Notes: generated from the sequence alone by a model not told the origin. DNA of 17,500 nt from Zygnema cylindricum (GCA_037447655.1 JBBHKE010000972.1:65196-82695), one strand, 5' to 3'; counted from the stretch's first letter, positions 1 to 10,010 are shown. Program-made: numbers and translations.

Positions 1-434
1 GGGTAAAAATGGGAAGGAGAAGGGGAGAAGGGAGGAGGGAGAAGAGTGAGAGGAGAGGGAGACGGAGAGGCTTAAAAAAGAAGAGACAGGAAGGGAGAGA
101 CGGGGAGGAAGGGAGAGGAGAGGCGAGTTTGTCTAATTAGGGAAGGGTGGAGGAAAGGAGGTGGGAAAATGGGAGGTATAAAGGGGGGGGAAAGGGGGGA
201 AGGGAGAGGGGCGGAAATGGGGGGGAAAGGGGGTGGGGGGAACGCGGGGGGAAATGGGGAGGAAAGGAGGTGGGAAGGGATTAATCTGTTTGAGCGGAGA
301 GGAGAGGGAAGGAGGGGCAGAGAGGGAAGGACAGAGAAGAAAAAATTCGGAGAGGCAGAGGGAGAGGAGAGCGAGAAGAGGGAGGAGGGAAGAGGGGAAG
401 AGGAAGGGTAAAAATGGGGTAAAAATGGGGTAGA
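1..434. repeat. Purine-rich, G-rich low-complexity tract
   Basis: The + strand is almost only G and A, with many runs of four or more G, densest at about 183-260. Open frames here read as Gly/Glu/Arg low-complexity protein and are not credible genes. It lies directly upstream of the first PMM exon, so it is probably intron or intergenic DNA. The G-runs could form quadruplexes on the + strand; that is inference from composition. Confidence 0.8.
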
Positions 435-639
435 AATGATGTAAAAGAATGGATTTGATCTGTACCTAACATTTTCATTTAATATTTTTGTTTATTAATT
501 TCCCTTTTTTTTATTTTTTTTTAGAGGAACTTTCATCGAGTTTCGAATGGGAATGTTGAATGTTTCGCCAATCGGGAGAAACTGCTCTCAGGAGGAGAGG
601 GATGACTTTGAAAAATACGACAAAGTAAATATATATTAG

Positions 640-890
640 TACTTTCGTTTTTTTTTTGTTTTGACATGGGTTTGTTTTTGGTATTTTTTTGTAATTTTTT
701 GGTTATTTTCATGTTGTTTTTTTCGGTATTTTTCTGGTAATTTTTTGGTGATTTTTTGGTATTTTTTGGGTATTTTTTCAGTGTTTTTTTGTTTTTTTTC
801 TGTATTTTTTTTTTTTTTTTGGTTTTTCTTTTTCTTTTTGTGTGTTTTTTTTTTTTCCGCTTCTTTTTTTTCTTTGTTTTTTTGTTTCAG
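640..890 (+). other. T-rich intron sequence after PMM exon
   Basis: A long stretch of T-runs broken by GGTA/GGT (for example GGTATTTTTT repeated from about 679 to 775), ending in TTTGTTTCAG at 881-890. It has the composition of an intron with an extended pyrimidine tract. Open frames here give only Phe/Leu/Val low-complexity protein, and I reject them as genes. Confidence 0.6.
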
Positions 891-966
891 GGTTCACAAA
901 CTGAGAAATTTGTGAATGTTTTGAATAAAATTTATTTCACTCCACCTACTCTTATAAGTAGATAAT
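891..966 (+). pseudogene. Possible decayed PMM middle exon
   Basis: Following a good acceptor (TTTCAG at 885-890), the sequence contains GTTCACAAA and then GAGAAATTTG. In intact PMM genes the next residues after FEKYDK are VHNIRP and then, about ten residues on, REKFAH. Both motif traces are present in order but lie too close together and in different frames, as if a few tens of bases were lost. In phase with the preceding exon it reads GSQTEKFVNVLNK and on to TAA at 964-966. The match is short, so chance is possible. Confidence 0.3.
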
Positions 967-1723
967 TGATTGGGCCTCTCTCCTATCCCTGTAATCTCTT
1001 TGTTCCTGATCGCCTGACGCTCGATTTCTGATTTGATCGATATTCGAGATCCATTGACTTGCCGGATTTCGCCTTGATCCTCCCTGGAAGTTCTGATTCA
1101 TTGATATTGATTTGTTCGCCTTTGCCTGACCAGTTTGATTGCCTATGATTTTGTTCGATAAAAGATCCGATCTCGATGATCTGATCGACTGGAAAGTTAT
1201 ATTAACATAAAATATACAAATTTATGTATATATGTATTTTTATATATAATATAATATATTTTGTATTTATATGTTTTATGTTTAAATAGATATTTATATA
1301 AAGTTTTTTTGTATATGTAACTATTGCTTTTTTTTGAGAAGATGTCATTTTTTTTTCCCTTTATTTCCCTCCCTTTTGTTTGATTTGTTCTTAAAATTGT
1401 AACTTTTTATGCAATTTCAAATGAAAAATTATCTGGAGGAACCTGTAAATGAGGTTATTTTTTTTTTTACTTTCTTTTTTTAATCCATTTTATGTTTGTC
1501 CATTCCCAATGTTTTCTTTTTTTCTCACGAAATCTTTTATTTGAATATTTGAATATTTATATTATCGATATATTCGCAATATCTATGAATATAAATATAT
1601 TTTTGTTATTTTTATCATTTGACATTGTTATGCATGTAGGTATTCAAATTTATGCAATTCAGAGAAAGTTTTGTTTTTAAAGAGATATAATTTTTTTTTT
1701 CTATCTTTTTTTCAACATTTCAG
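967..1723. other. No exon found between PMM exons
   Basis: About 967-1190 is moderately mixed sequence rich in GATC/TCGAT/CCTG words; about 1200-1720 is AT-rich with T-runs. I searched the + frames for the missing PMM residues (SIGGQISFDVFP, GWDKTYC, EIHFFGDKT) and saw none. No RNA gene or other protein is recognisable. Confidence 0.5.
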
Positions 1724-2018
1724 GGAGGAAATGACTTTGAAATTTTTACCTCCGAAAAGACTCTCGGGCACACAGGTAAAAAAATAAAAGAAATAAATAA
1801 TTAAATCAATAAGCGAATAATAAATAAATGAAAGAGACGGGAAAAAGCACAAAAACACCAAAAATGGGGAGAAGTAATGGATATAAAAAGGAAAAACAAG
1901 AACTTAGGGGAGGGGGAAACAAAAGGGATGAAAAAAAAAGTATTCCATGTAGTTTTTTTTTCAAATTTCTTGCTTATGAATGTCAAAAAAGTTATTACTT
2001 CTTCTATTATATATACAT

Positions 2019-2052
2019 GTATGTGTGTGTGTATATATGTACACACACATAC
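2019..2052. repeat. GT/AC dinucleotide inverted repeat (hairpin)
   Basis: A GTATGTGTGTGTGTA arm is followed by a short AT loop and a TACACACACATAC arm. It lies in the last PMM intron. It could extrude as a hairpin; a microsatellite origin is the simplest explanation. Confidence 0.7.
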
Positions 2053-2212
2053 CTTTATATATGTATATATTTGTTTGTTCATTTATTGACGGATTCATTG
2101 AATTGTTTTGTCATACACTAATTTACGTGTTTATTTGTTTTTTTTTTTGTCTTTAGTGACAAGCCCTGCCGATACTCGAAAGCAGTGCACCGAACTTTTC
2201 TTGACTTCTTAA

Positions 2213-2860
2213 ATTTTACAAATTTCATACTTATAAGGAACTTGTCGCTCGGAAAAAAAAGAAAAATGTTTAAACAAAAACAGAAACGGAAACGGAAACG
2301 GGAACAGGAACGGTAACAGAAATGGGAAAGGAAAAAGACAAGGAATTTACAGAAATTTAAATGGAATCTTATTTGTGGAAGGAATGAAACGGTTACGGAA
2401 ACGGAAATTGAAACAAGAAAACGGAGACAGGCAGAGATGTAAAAAGGGAAGGGAAGAAAATACTCTCTCTTCTTTTTTTATTTGTTTCCTTTTTGATTTC
2501 TCTTTTTTTATTGCTTTTAAAAGTGGAGTGAAAACCTATTATGAGAAAAACATCGCAAGTTGTTCTCAAAATTATTAAATTGAAAAAAGGTTTCAGGATT
2601 TTTGAACTTCAATGGTATTTAAGAGTTTTTAAGTCAATCCAACAAAGGTATTATTTTTTGTTTGTTTGTGTCTTTTTTTTGTTTTTTTTTGGTTTTGAGA
2701 AAGATTTGTAATTTACTTGAATGGAAAATTTGTATTAAATTATTGTCCCTTTCGGTTTTAGGCTCCTTGGAGGGGGAGGGAGTGAGAGAGGGAGTGGGAG
2801 GGAGAGGGAGAGGGAGAGGGAGAAGGAGAGGGAGAGGGATCGGGTAAAAAATTATTGTGA
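2213..2860. other. PMM 3' flank with simple repeats, no gene
   Basis: Downstream of the PMM stop. At about 2281-2325 and again at 2389-2420 there are imperfect hexamers of the ACGGAA/CGGAAA type; at about 2769-2840 there is a GGGAGA polypurine repeat. Open frames (for example 2375-2578 and 2662-2847) are low-complexity and show no family match. No clear AATAAA-type polyadenylation signal was seen close to the stop. Confidence 0.55.
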
Positions 2861-3165
2861 TAAATTCAATATCCGATTTATCGAATGGTTAGAGGGTTCG
2901 ATAAATCGCTCGGGGACCAGCAAAAATTATCGCAGTATATTTGGTAGGAAGCGGGTGTCTGTACAGATTCAGTACGGGAAAATGTACATCAATTGTGCGG
3001 AAGTTCCCCCCCCCCCTGAGCACACGCCAGGAAGGGGGGGGGCTTTTGAAATAAAAACTGATGTAGCATCACTTCGATATATCGCGACAATAATTTATCG
3101 TGGTATCTGCCAATGTATCGCATAAATATCGCGATAAAAAAACTAGATACATATCAAATATCGGT
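2860..3165. repeat. TTATCG/CGATA-rich palindromic block
   Basis: Many copies of TTATCG, CGATAA and ATCGCGATA occur in about 300 bp. There is a perfect 12-bp stem at 2874-2885 and 2897-2908 (CGATTTATCGAA against TTCGATAAATCG) with an 11-base loop, further CGCGATA words at about 3080-3140, and a C/G-run hairpin in the middle. It may be a degenerate transposon or MITE, but I could not define terminal repeats or a target duplication. Confidence 0.4.
3006..3042. repeat. C11 / G9 homopolymer hairpin
   Basis: Eleven C (3006-3016) are followed by a 17-base mixed loop and nine G (3034-3042). Direct pairing of the runs would make a strong stem. Homopolymer lengths here are error-prone, so exact counts should be treated with caution. 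Confidence 0.75.
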
Positions 3166-3192
3166 AAGGGACCTTTGATACACAACCTACTT

Positions 3193-3196
<4 letters not shown>

Positions 3197-3251
<55 letters not shown>
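3197..3251. repeat. (AT)n microsatellite
   Basis: An uninterrupted AT dinucleotide repeat of about 55 bp, directly readable. Confidence 0.98.
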
Positions 3252-3252
<1 letters not shown>

Positions 3253-3961
3253 TTATAATAAATTGTTCTTACATCTGTCATAGTGTCATAGTTTCATAAA
3301 ACAATAAAAAGAAGGGCAATTAATTAACTTTTGACAAAATAAACGAAATAGATATATACTATATTCAGCATCAAAATAGTACAAAATGAAGCCGTGAATA
3401 GTGCCGACTTGCAGGCACTATTATTCCCTTGAATAAGTTGAACTTGATGAAGTTTCAGTTTTTTGTTTTTCATCTTAATGCTACCACAAAATGGCGTGGA
3501 TAACTCTTTTTTTGCCTTTTTAGCGGTTATTTATTTATTTGAATGTGTAATACTAGGATATAACGCACACAGCTAATAATTCTCCTTTTAAAAAAAGAAA
3601 AAAAAATCATGGTATGGTTACCATCGTGCTTTTTAATTTATCCTGCCCCATTTAATTGTAATTATTAAGGGGATTAATTTCTAGATCCTATATTATATTG
3701 TCGATTTCTCTCCTTTAGTCTTTACTCTTAGTAATTGAGTCCATGATTCTTGTACAAAATCTTTATCAATAGTTATTATGTTTTAAAAATAAAGTGGCGA
3801 ATCTTTAAGATCCATATCTTCAGTTTTAAATCCTCAGTTGTGAAATATGTTCTCTATTTTGTCCTAAATTGTGTGTTTTTGAGGGACTCCTTTTTACTGC
3901 ATTTTCTAAAGTCGAGTTATTCTCTTATTAGATTTTTGGTGCACTACACCCCTCATCGCTA
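3252..3961. other. Intergenic, no gene recognised
   Basis: AT-rich sequence with short runs of A and T. The longest frame (3750-3965) gives a hydrophobic peptide without family resemblance and runs into the MITE. A small palindrome, ATGGTATGGTTACCAT, lies at about 3609-3624. Confidence 0.5.
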
Positions 3962-4149
3962 TTAGTGTTAAAGGTTTTTTTCTCCACTTAAATCATCTTT
4001 TCTTCGCGCACACGTGCCGGATTGTCAATCGGAGACCGCCAATAGGAAGGTGAGAATCTTTCCTTCCAATAGCAACCATCGGCTTGACAATCCAACAAGT
4101 GTGTACGGAGAAAAGATGTTTTAGTTGGCGAAAAAAACTTTAACACTAA
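3962..4149. mobile_element. Fold-back MITE, complete, with TA target duplication
   Basis: The element begins TTAGTGTTAAAGG and ends CTTTAACACTAA. Its two halves are imperfect inverted copies of each other along almost the full length, for example CACTTAAATCATCTTTTC against GAAAAGATGTTTTAGTTG, and CGCCAATAGGAAGG against CCTTCCAATAGC. TA lies on both sides (3960-3961 and 4150-4151), the duplication typical of Tc1/mariner-type elements. It has no coding capacity. The superfamily assignment rests only on the TA duplication. Confidence 0.85.
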
Positions 4150-4151
4150 TA

Positions 4152-4623
4152 TCGATTAGCCTTGTAGCTTCATTGTGAAAGCTTCTCCAATTGTATATAA
4201 TGCGTCGGCTTTACTATCGGAATTCATGGATTCACAATCCTTTTTTCCCGAGGAATTCCCATTGCCTAACTCTAACTATTTTCCCACCTTATATTGGCTT
4301 CTAGTTCCTCTGCCTGTGTATTCTTCTCTTCCCCACTCCACACTCTAATTCATACAAATACCTTATCAACATAGTTTTCAAACATGTCAATTTGAAGAAA
4401 TTTCAACATGTTTACAAAAATACACCTTGCATTTTCTATTTTCACGGGACTCTCTGCATGACACGACAAGACACATGTCATGCATGTCGGCAGCCTTTTT
4501 GAGGCAGTATACACTCAAGGTCTCTCAACTGTACGGGAAAAAAATTGAGCGAAAGTTTGCGTCAAAAGTAGGTTCTCCCCTCCACGGGAACCGTCGAACG
4601 AAATGCACCATTGTTATTCCTTA
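4152..4623. other. Intergenic, no gene recognised
   Basis: AT-rich sequence between two MITE copies. The frame at 4427-4627 shows no family resemblance and runs into the next MITE. I see no RNA gene. Confidence 0.5.
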
Positions 4624-4727
4624 TTAGTGTTATTTCGCCACTTAAAACATCTCCGTGCACACTTGTCAGATTGTCAATTTGATGGTTGCTATTGGAAGGA
4701 AAGATTCACGCCTTCTTATTGGCGGTC
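4624..4727. mobile_element. MITE of the same family, truncated half
   Basis: It starts with TA then TTAGTGTTA and matches the reverse complement of the complete element at 3962-4149 (TTCGCCACTTAAAACATCT, GATGGTTGCTATTGGAAGGA, TATTGGCGGTC). Homology stops at about 4727, so it keeps one arm and the centre. The break lies within about 20 bp of the outer end of the large inverted repeat. Confidence 0.75.
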
Positions 4728-4980
4728 AAATTTTATTGGTGACCCATGTGGAGAACGAGCGCATGCTTCTGATTGGGCAACCTGGTGAGACCACACCTGT
4801 AGCTCTGCCTGGAAGCTGCCACGTGGCAAGCCTCCAGGCTCCCTCTTCTGCGGCCACCTCACGGTGGCGTTGCCGCGGACACCGCCCTCGAAAGAGCTGT
4901 GTGACGTCACGCTCTCTGGATGGGAAGTATGCTGACGTGGAAGTGGCAAGTGCTGACGTGGAATGGGAGAAGGATGACAT

Positions 4981-5100
4981 GGAAGGTGGGAAGGGTGAGG
5001 TGGGAGGGGGGAAGGGGGAGGTGGGAAGGGGGGAAGGGGGAGGTGGGAAGGGGGGAAGGGGGAAGTGGGAGGGGAAGAAAAGGAGGGGAAAAGGAGAGGG
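4981..5100 (+). repeat. G-rich purine repeat in left arm
   Basis: Tandem imperfect units of GGTGGGAAGGGGGGAAGGG type. The same tract appears as its C-rich complement in the right arm at about 16327-16447 but with different unit numbers. It is a candidate G-quadruplex former. Open frames on both strands are low-complexity shadows. Confidence 0.85.
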
Positions 5101-6082
5101 ATTGGTGGAAGGGGACGTAGTTTTTAAAGAGCGAGTGACTTTTTCTGGGAATTTTGGAAATGGATATTTGAGGATCAAGTTTTTTGTCTTATCATTATTT
5201 TATTTTTTTGGGTGGACTACGTGGAAGTTGATTGGGGTCAAAAATGTGAGAAATTTGGTGTAAAATGACAAGTTGAATATTACATTATCCCCATTTTAAA
5301 TTTTATACAGTTTTGAGGCATACACATCTTAAAAATGTCAAAGAAAACAATTACAACTACTCCAGAAAATAACTTGAATTTCCTTTCGAATTATCTTTTC
5401 TGCTCATCAAGAAGCTATAAGTTATTTCGAATTAAGGTTTTCCAATAAGCATTTAAACAACAATATTCCTGTTGAATCAGTTTCCCAAAATGCTAAACAA
5501 ATAAAAATATAACTCAATTGTGGGTCAATGTTCAAAGGTACTTTGAAGTTAAGGCACTCGCTCAGCGGTGGGAAAAAGGTTCAAGCTAAAGATTTTTCGT
5601 GTTTGAAAAACTCTTTCTAGAAAAGCCAGATTATTCGCTACGCTAAAAAAACACATTAATCAAAAAATTTACTCGTGAGAAAACACATGCAATAAAGCGC
5701 ATTTAAGACTCTTTGGCAGGACCATATTTAAAAACAAAAGCCAAAAATTCATATTCAAGCCAAAAGATATGTCTTTAATGAGGCAAAAATACGCTTCCTC
5801 CAAAAAAAAATATACATGTGGTTAAATAACACCTCAACAAAAGAACTAGTGTGCACATTAAACTAGCCTATTTTGAAGGTAATTAACTATAATTTGCAAC
5901 TAACAACTTACAGAAAAACGAATACTACTTCCTAATCCGCCGCTTTACCATCAACGAACAACAGACTGCATTGTACAACAGAATTGTACCCATCATGTGA
6001 AAGAAACAATAAATAATGCGCTAACCGTTTTAGTTTACAAAAAGAAAGTTAAACTTTTCAAAATCTGTGTCCTTTCCTCGTT
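5101..6082. other. 3' flank of copy A, shared with copy B
   Basis: Non-coding sequence downstream of the copy A stop. Most of it is matched in inverted form downstream of copy B (about 14687-15479, then 16126-16330): GCTTATTGGAAAACCTTAA, TTGAACATTGACCCACAAT and CTTGATGAGCA all read on the other arm. It includes the 3' UTR of copy A, whose end I cannot place because no canonical AATAAA is evident. Confidence 0.6.
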
Positions 6083-9000
6083 CTACGCCACTGTCACTGC
6101 CTGGGTGCGCCCCATCTTGCGACCCATGCTGGCGGTTTTCCCGATAATGTTTTGTCCTCTAGTGGCGGTGAGCTCGAGCCCTTCCCGAGCCGTGACGTCA
6201 CGGGAGGCGGCGCCCGCGAATCGGCTGAATCGGCAGTTGGCGCCGAGCAATCCCGAGGAGCGATAGTCGGCCGCTGAACCGTCGAGGAAGCCCTGGGCGT
6301 CGTCGCCGGGAACCACAAGGGCGTGGAAGAGCTCGCTGAACTCCAGCTTCTGGCGGGACCTGCGGGCGGTAAATATATGCTTCCGTAATTTAGTGTCGCT
6401 GGTTACGAGTCGGAGAACAGGTTGGGCATTCTGTTCTATAAAGTAGAGATGTTTAATTAATTAGGAGAATCTGAGTGGAAAAAACGTAGCATTTCAGCGA
6501 GATCCCACTACAAATTGATACATTTCTACGGATAACAAGATTGTTTAAGGTTTGAAGTACCCGAATTTGTACAAACAGATGCTATGGTTATCGTTGTTTG
6601 TAAAGGAAGTTAAAAATCACCGAATCGACTGCAATTTGAGTCATTGAAAGGAAGCACTTACAATCTGTCGGTGTGATCCTGTCGGAAGGTTTGCCCCAGG
6701 ATGCCATGGGCTTCGTTGGAGAGAGTGGCCACAGGCAAGTCGAAGTCCATGTGCACCAACCCATCCGCCGCTGTTCGCAGAAGCGCAATTTCCGGTCGCA
6801 GCTTGATTCGCATTTTCAAAACGCCTTCGATTTCCACCTCGTAAACATCGATCAGGTCGTCCGCGCTTTGGACTTTAGCTGCCAGCCACGTCAGCTTGAT
6901 TTTCCCGCCCGCACGCTCGCAAGAATCGCCTTCCTGCGCGAGCTTCACTTCCTCGCCGTCGATTTCCATGCGAGCCATGTAGCCGTTGTCGTACTGCCAC
7001 CTGGCACCGCTACGGGCCGCAAATGTGACAGTGTGACGGCCCCAGAGGATGCCCATCTGGCGGATCCATGTGAGCGCCTTGTGGGGGTTGTCGCCCCATC
7101 GGTCGAAACGGCCGCCATAGAACACGTTGATGTGGAGATGGGAGTCGCTGATGAGGCAGTATGTGTTGTCCGGCTCGCCTGCAGAGGCAAGGCGGTCGCT
7201 CTATTAGTCCTCTAGAAGTAGTTTACGTTGTGGGGAAACGCAACTATTTCATGATGAAATAAAAAATACTGTACACGACAAGAACTACAAGAAAACACAT
7301 TGAAGAAATTTTCAAGAGCAATTCTCAACAAACACCTGGGCAACAAGATGAGATCGAAGCTTGGGACAGTGACGACAAGCCTATACATTGTACATAGTAT
7401 GGTGGGTATTCTAACATTTTCGCAATTGCAACTTTAGTAATATCCAATCAGTACATTCGTCACAAGAAATTTTAAGTGTGTGTATAGCAAGGTTGTTTCC
7501 CCCTAAGCGCACCTGAGAAGTCAAAGCGGGATCCATCGGCTCCTGTATAGTGTGGATCTCCGGTGACGCCAGGAATAGTGACTGAGACTGGAGGAGTGGA
7601 CACAGAAATTGGAGGAGTAGAAACGGAGATAGGAGGAGTAGATACGGAAATAGGGGGAGTGGAGACGGAAATTGGAGGAGTGGAAACAGAGACGGGAGGA
7701 GTGCCCACAGATGTTGGCGGGGTGGAGACTGTCGGACAGCTGAGGTCTTTGACCAAGGGGGCAGTACAAATCTCGCCGCTGATGCTGATGTCAGCAGAAG
7801 TGGTTCCAAGGTTCACAAGACTCAAGGCACTTGTTTCCCCATTTCCCTGAAAATCACAAAGCGAGAAAACCGCTTCCCAGTGTCATAACATTGACATGGT
7901 CATCCATAGATAAAGTGTCACTCCTCAATCCTAGCAATCATAGAGCGCATTGAAAAAAACATGTGCAGATATTAAAGGAGCTGCAAAATTGTGTCATATA
8001 AACATCCAGCATTTTGAGAAAATGAACGTCATTTAACTATTCCTGAGTTAAAACTGGTAGGGTGAAACATCTGGAGATTTTTCATGATAATCGATCACAT
8101 CTACACAATTGTGCAACATTGGGAGCTAAACTTCAACCATATCCGTTTTGCATTCAATATATTAACAATATTGGTAAAAATTGATTGATAAAATTGTTTT
8201 ACATTAACAACCTTCCGAAATTGCATCTCCTTAAACGAAATGATAATTGAGACAATTGAAGGCATTTTTCCAAACAATTTTCTCAATTTTCAAAACAGCA
8301 CTGGAAACTTCTATAAACAGCAATGGGTTAATTCATATCAAAATATACAAAATTTCAGAACATTCTCGACAGTCTCGGGTTAAATAACTAACCTGCACTC
8401 CTGCTGCAAGACACAGGCCATTGTTGAGGGTTTGAATCGGGCAGGCTGAGGAGTCCACAAGCAGACTGCAGCTTGTGAGCACGGCACCTGGCAGCGCGCC
8501 ATTGGTCGGCACTCCACCGATGTAGAGAGCCGCAAGGAAGGCAGCATTGACAGCCGCACTCAGCCCGATCTGGTGACACAGGGGAGAAGGAAAATTCAGA
8601 AAGGGTGTTGGACAGCATTTTCGTCTAGGCTATGTGATTTATATTTGTTCGGAAAATGAATGACATTGAAATTTCGGAATGCTTCCAAACACACATGCGT
8701 AAACACTTCAGTTTTTAGCAATTGCTGCATCCATCAGAAAATTAAAAGCAACCATTGTCTTTGGGCTCATTCAAGTTTACGGATATCACGGCACGCATAT
8801 AAAGGAAAAGTTGATCAAGTCCTTAAAAAAGAGAAAGAAACAGCCCACATGCCTGAAGGTCTCAAAAAATCTTACCGAAAAGCTTCCATCGGAGGCTGTG
8901 GTGCCCGAGGCTACGATGTAAGTGGGTCCGGTGACACTGTCGTTGATGGTGCAGTTCACGCTCACCTGGAAACATTGAGAGAATAAAGATTACGTAAGAT

Positions 9001-9826
9001 TGTGGTGTATCTTGTGAATTTCAAAACAAACAACAAGTTGTTCCCTCCTACTCATCACCCATTATCTACGACCAAGATATATCAAAGAAAAATTCTCCAA
9101 CAGTTTGCTCTATCTGCAATCAGCTTTGACAGTACACGTTATTCCAGATCCTATGGCTAAAGATGGCCAAGCATCCCAGTTTCCTTTTAGGCCTCAGTCT
9201 TGATTTACATACTCGAATGGTGGATTTCATTGCACAATTTTATACTTCCAACTGCAAAAAATTATTCCCAAGCTAGTTTTCATTGTACAAGGTCTTGACT
9301 CCTGTCTCCTCGCTAGATTTTAAGACCCATTTAGCCCAGACTAATTTTGGGTTCTTTGCAAGGCATTTGCAGTTTCCAAAAGCAAATTAATCTACATCGA
9401 TTATCTATAAATAAGAGACATAATTTTGCTGTGTCTCCTAAAGAGCCATGTTCGACTACTACCGCTCTCATCCTCCCTATTTGTTGTCCACCGCCCACCT
9501 GCACCCCGGCCAGCGGGTCGTCCTGCGTGGCGGCATTCTCGCCGTCCAAACATTTGTCGCACACCACGTGGCCGAGAATCGAGGAGAGAGCCACCGACAC
9601 GGGGGGGGGTGGAAACAGAGACCGGAGGAGTGGAGACGGAAATTGGAGGGACAGATACTCCTACTGGAGGGGTGCCCACAGTGATAGGGGGAGTGCCCAC
9701 AGTGATAGGAGGAGTGCCCACACTAATAGGGGGAGTGCCCACAGTAATCTGCGCCAGTGTAGAGGGCAGAATCGAGTGGAGGAGAGCGATACAGAGAGAC
9801 GCCAAAAGGAGCTTGGGAGGCGTCAT
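6083..9826 (-). CDS. Secreted Ole e 1-like / Root_cap domain protein, copy A
   Basis: Six exons on the minus strand: 9826-9499, 8965-8876, 8569-8393, 7846-7513, 7178-6662, 6359-6083, all with GT-AG borders; intron phases are 0, 0, 0, 1, 2. The protein, about 573 residues once the frame is reconciled, has in order: a signal peptide (MTPPKLLLASLC to LAQ, residues 1-26); seven heptapeptides of ISVGTPP type; a Pollen Ole e 1-like domain with VVCDKC and four further Cys (VNC, SC, AC, LC); a second repeat block (ISVSTPP); and a C-terminal Root_cap (LEA-related) domain with GDPHYTGADGSRFDF, TYCLISDSHLHIN, WIRQMGIL, GILGQTFR and DCRFSRF-type motifs (here ANCRFSRF). Signal peptide and Pro-rich repeats imply secretion to wall or mucilage; function is inferred from family. 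A nine-C run (9601-9609) puts the repeats and the Ole e 1 domain in different frames. A 7-residue unit is absent relative to copy B. The start is the first ATG before the signal peptide, matching copy B. Confidence 0.88.
6548..8230. other. Near-identical tract in left arm (conversion candidate)
   Basis: This segment, from early intron 5 through exon 5, intron 4 and exon 4 into the second half of intron 3, matches 12552-14232 with only a few differences seen by eye. Intron 4 (7179-7512) is the same 334 bp in both copies and I saw no mismatch. Beyond both ends the introns diverge sharply. Confidence 0.7.
7589..7726 (-). repeat. Second heptapeptide-coding repeat block, copy A
   Basis: Tandem 21-bp units encode STPP, TSVGTPP, VSVSTPP and four ISVSTPP between the Ole e 1-like and Root_cap domains. 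Unit number equals that of copy B, in line with its position inside the near-identical tract. Gly/Val/Glu/Thr frames on the opposite strand are shadows. Confidence 0.9.
9601..9748 (-). repeat. First heptapeptide-coding repeat block, copy A
   Basis: Seven 21-bp units encode (I/V)-(S/T)-V-(G/S)-(T/V)-P-P directly after the signal peptide. The block is one unit shorter than in copy B and ends in the nine-C run (G9 on the + strand, 9601-9609) that shifts the frame. Confidence 0.9.
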
Positions 9827-10010
9827 GGAAGGGAGGGAGTGGGAAAGGAAGAAGTCAAATGGGTGATGAGACAGTGGAGCAATGACAGAGGGAAAAGAGG
9901 GAAAAGGGGAAAAACAGAGAATTGTATACTGTAGAAGAGTGTGAGAGGGAGTGAAAAAGCGACCGTGGGGAGTGGCGAGAGTGCACACTGTCTACCACCG
10001 GACATCGCCG

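Larger units (their letters stand above)
525..2212 (+). pseudogene. PMM: Phosphomannomutase, 3' part, internally deleted
   Basis: Eukaryotic PMM interconverts mannose-6-phosphate and mannose-1-phosphate in the cytosol, supplying GDP-mannose for glycosylation, wall polymers and ascorbate. Three exons match the family. Exon 525-624 (one base completing an Arg codon, then 33 codons) reads [33 protein letters not shown], and includes the substrate-binding SPIGR arginine. Exon 1724-1775 reads GGNDFEIFTSEKTLGHT. Exon 2157-2212 reads VTSPADTRKQCTELFLTS and stops with TAA at 2210-2212. Splice sites are intact (TTTAG before 525, GTAAAT at 625, TTTCAG before 1724, GTAAAA at 1776, TTTAG before 2157). 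The family's intervening 60 or so residues, including the GQISFDVFP segment and the FFGDKT Mg-site motif, are not found in 625-1723. FRMGM replaces the usual FRNGM. The 5' exons with the DVDGT nucleophile motif would lie beyond the window. Joining 624 to 1724 keeps frame, so a shortened protein is possible, but it would lack active-site residues. An assembly deletion is the alternative. Confidence 0.85.

Noticed and set aside
169-433. Gly/Glu/Arg-rich open frames near the start
   Set aside because: They are by-products of purine low-complexity DNA, overlap in several frames and show no family motifs.
661-965. Phe-rich open frames
   Set aside because: T-run intron sequence translates as Phe/Leu/Val; the frame lies between PMM exons and has no conserved motif except the short exon trace near 891.
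4655-5263. 202-residue plus-strand frame in the left outer arm
   Set aside because: It crosses the MITE end, the palindrome boundary and the G-rich tract. Its counterpart in the right arm is not kept open over the same span.
6673-7215. 180-residue plus-strand frame, and its twin at 13565-14107 on the minus strand
   Set aside because: Both are antisense shadows of Root_cap exon 5. The sense frame has correct splice sites and family motifs.
7563-7850. GGVETEIGG-type repeat protein on the plus strand, and its copies on the antisense of copy B
   Set aside because: Antisense translation of the ISVSTPP repeat block; there is no independent signal for expression.
9347-9934. 195-residue plus-strand frame over copy A exon 1
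   Set aside because: Antisense to the signal peptide and repeat exon; Arg/Asp/Ser-rich low-complexity shadow.
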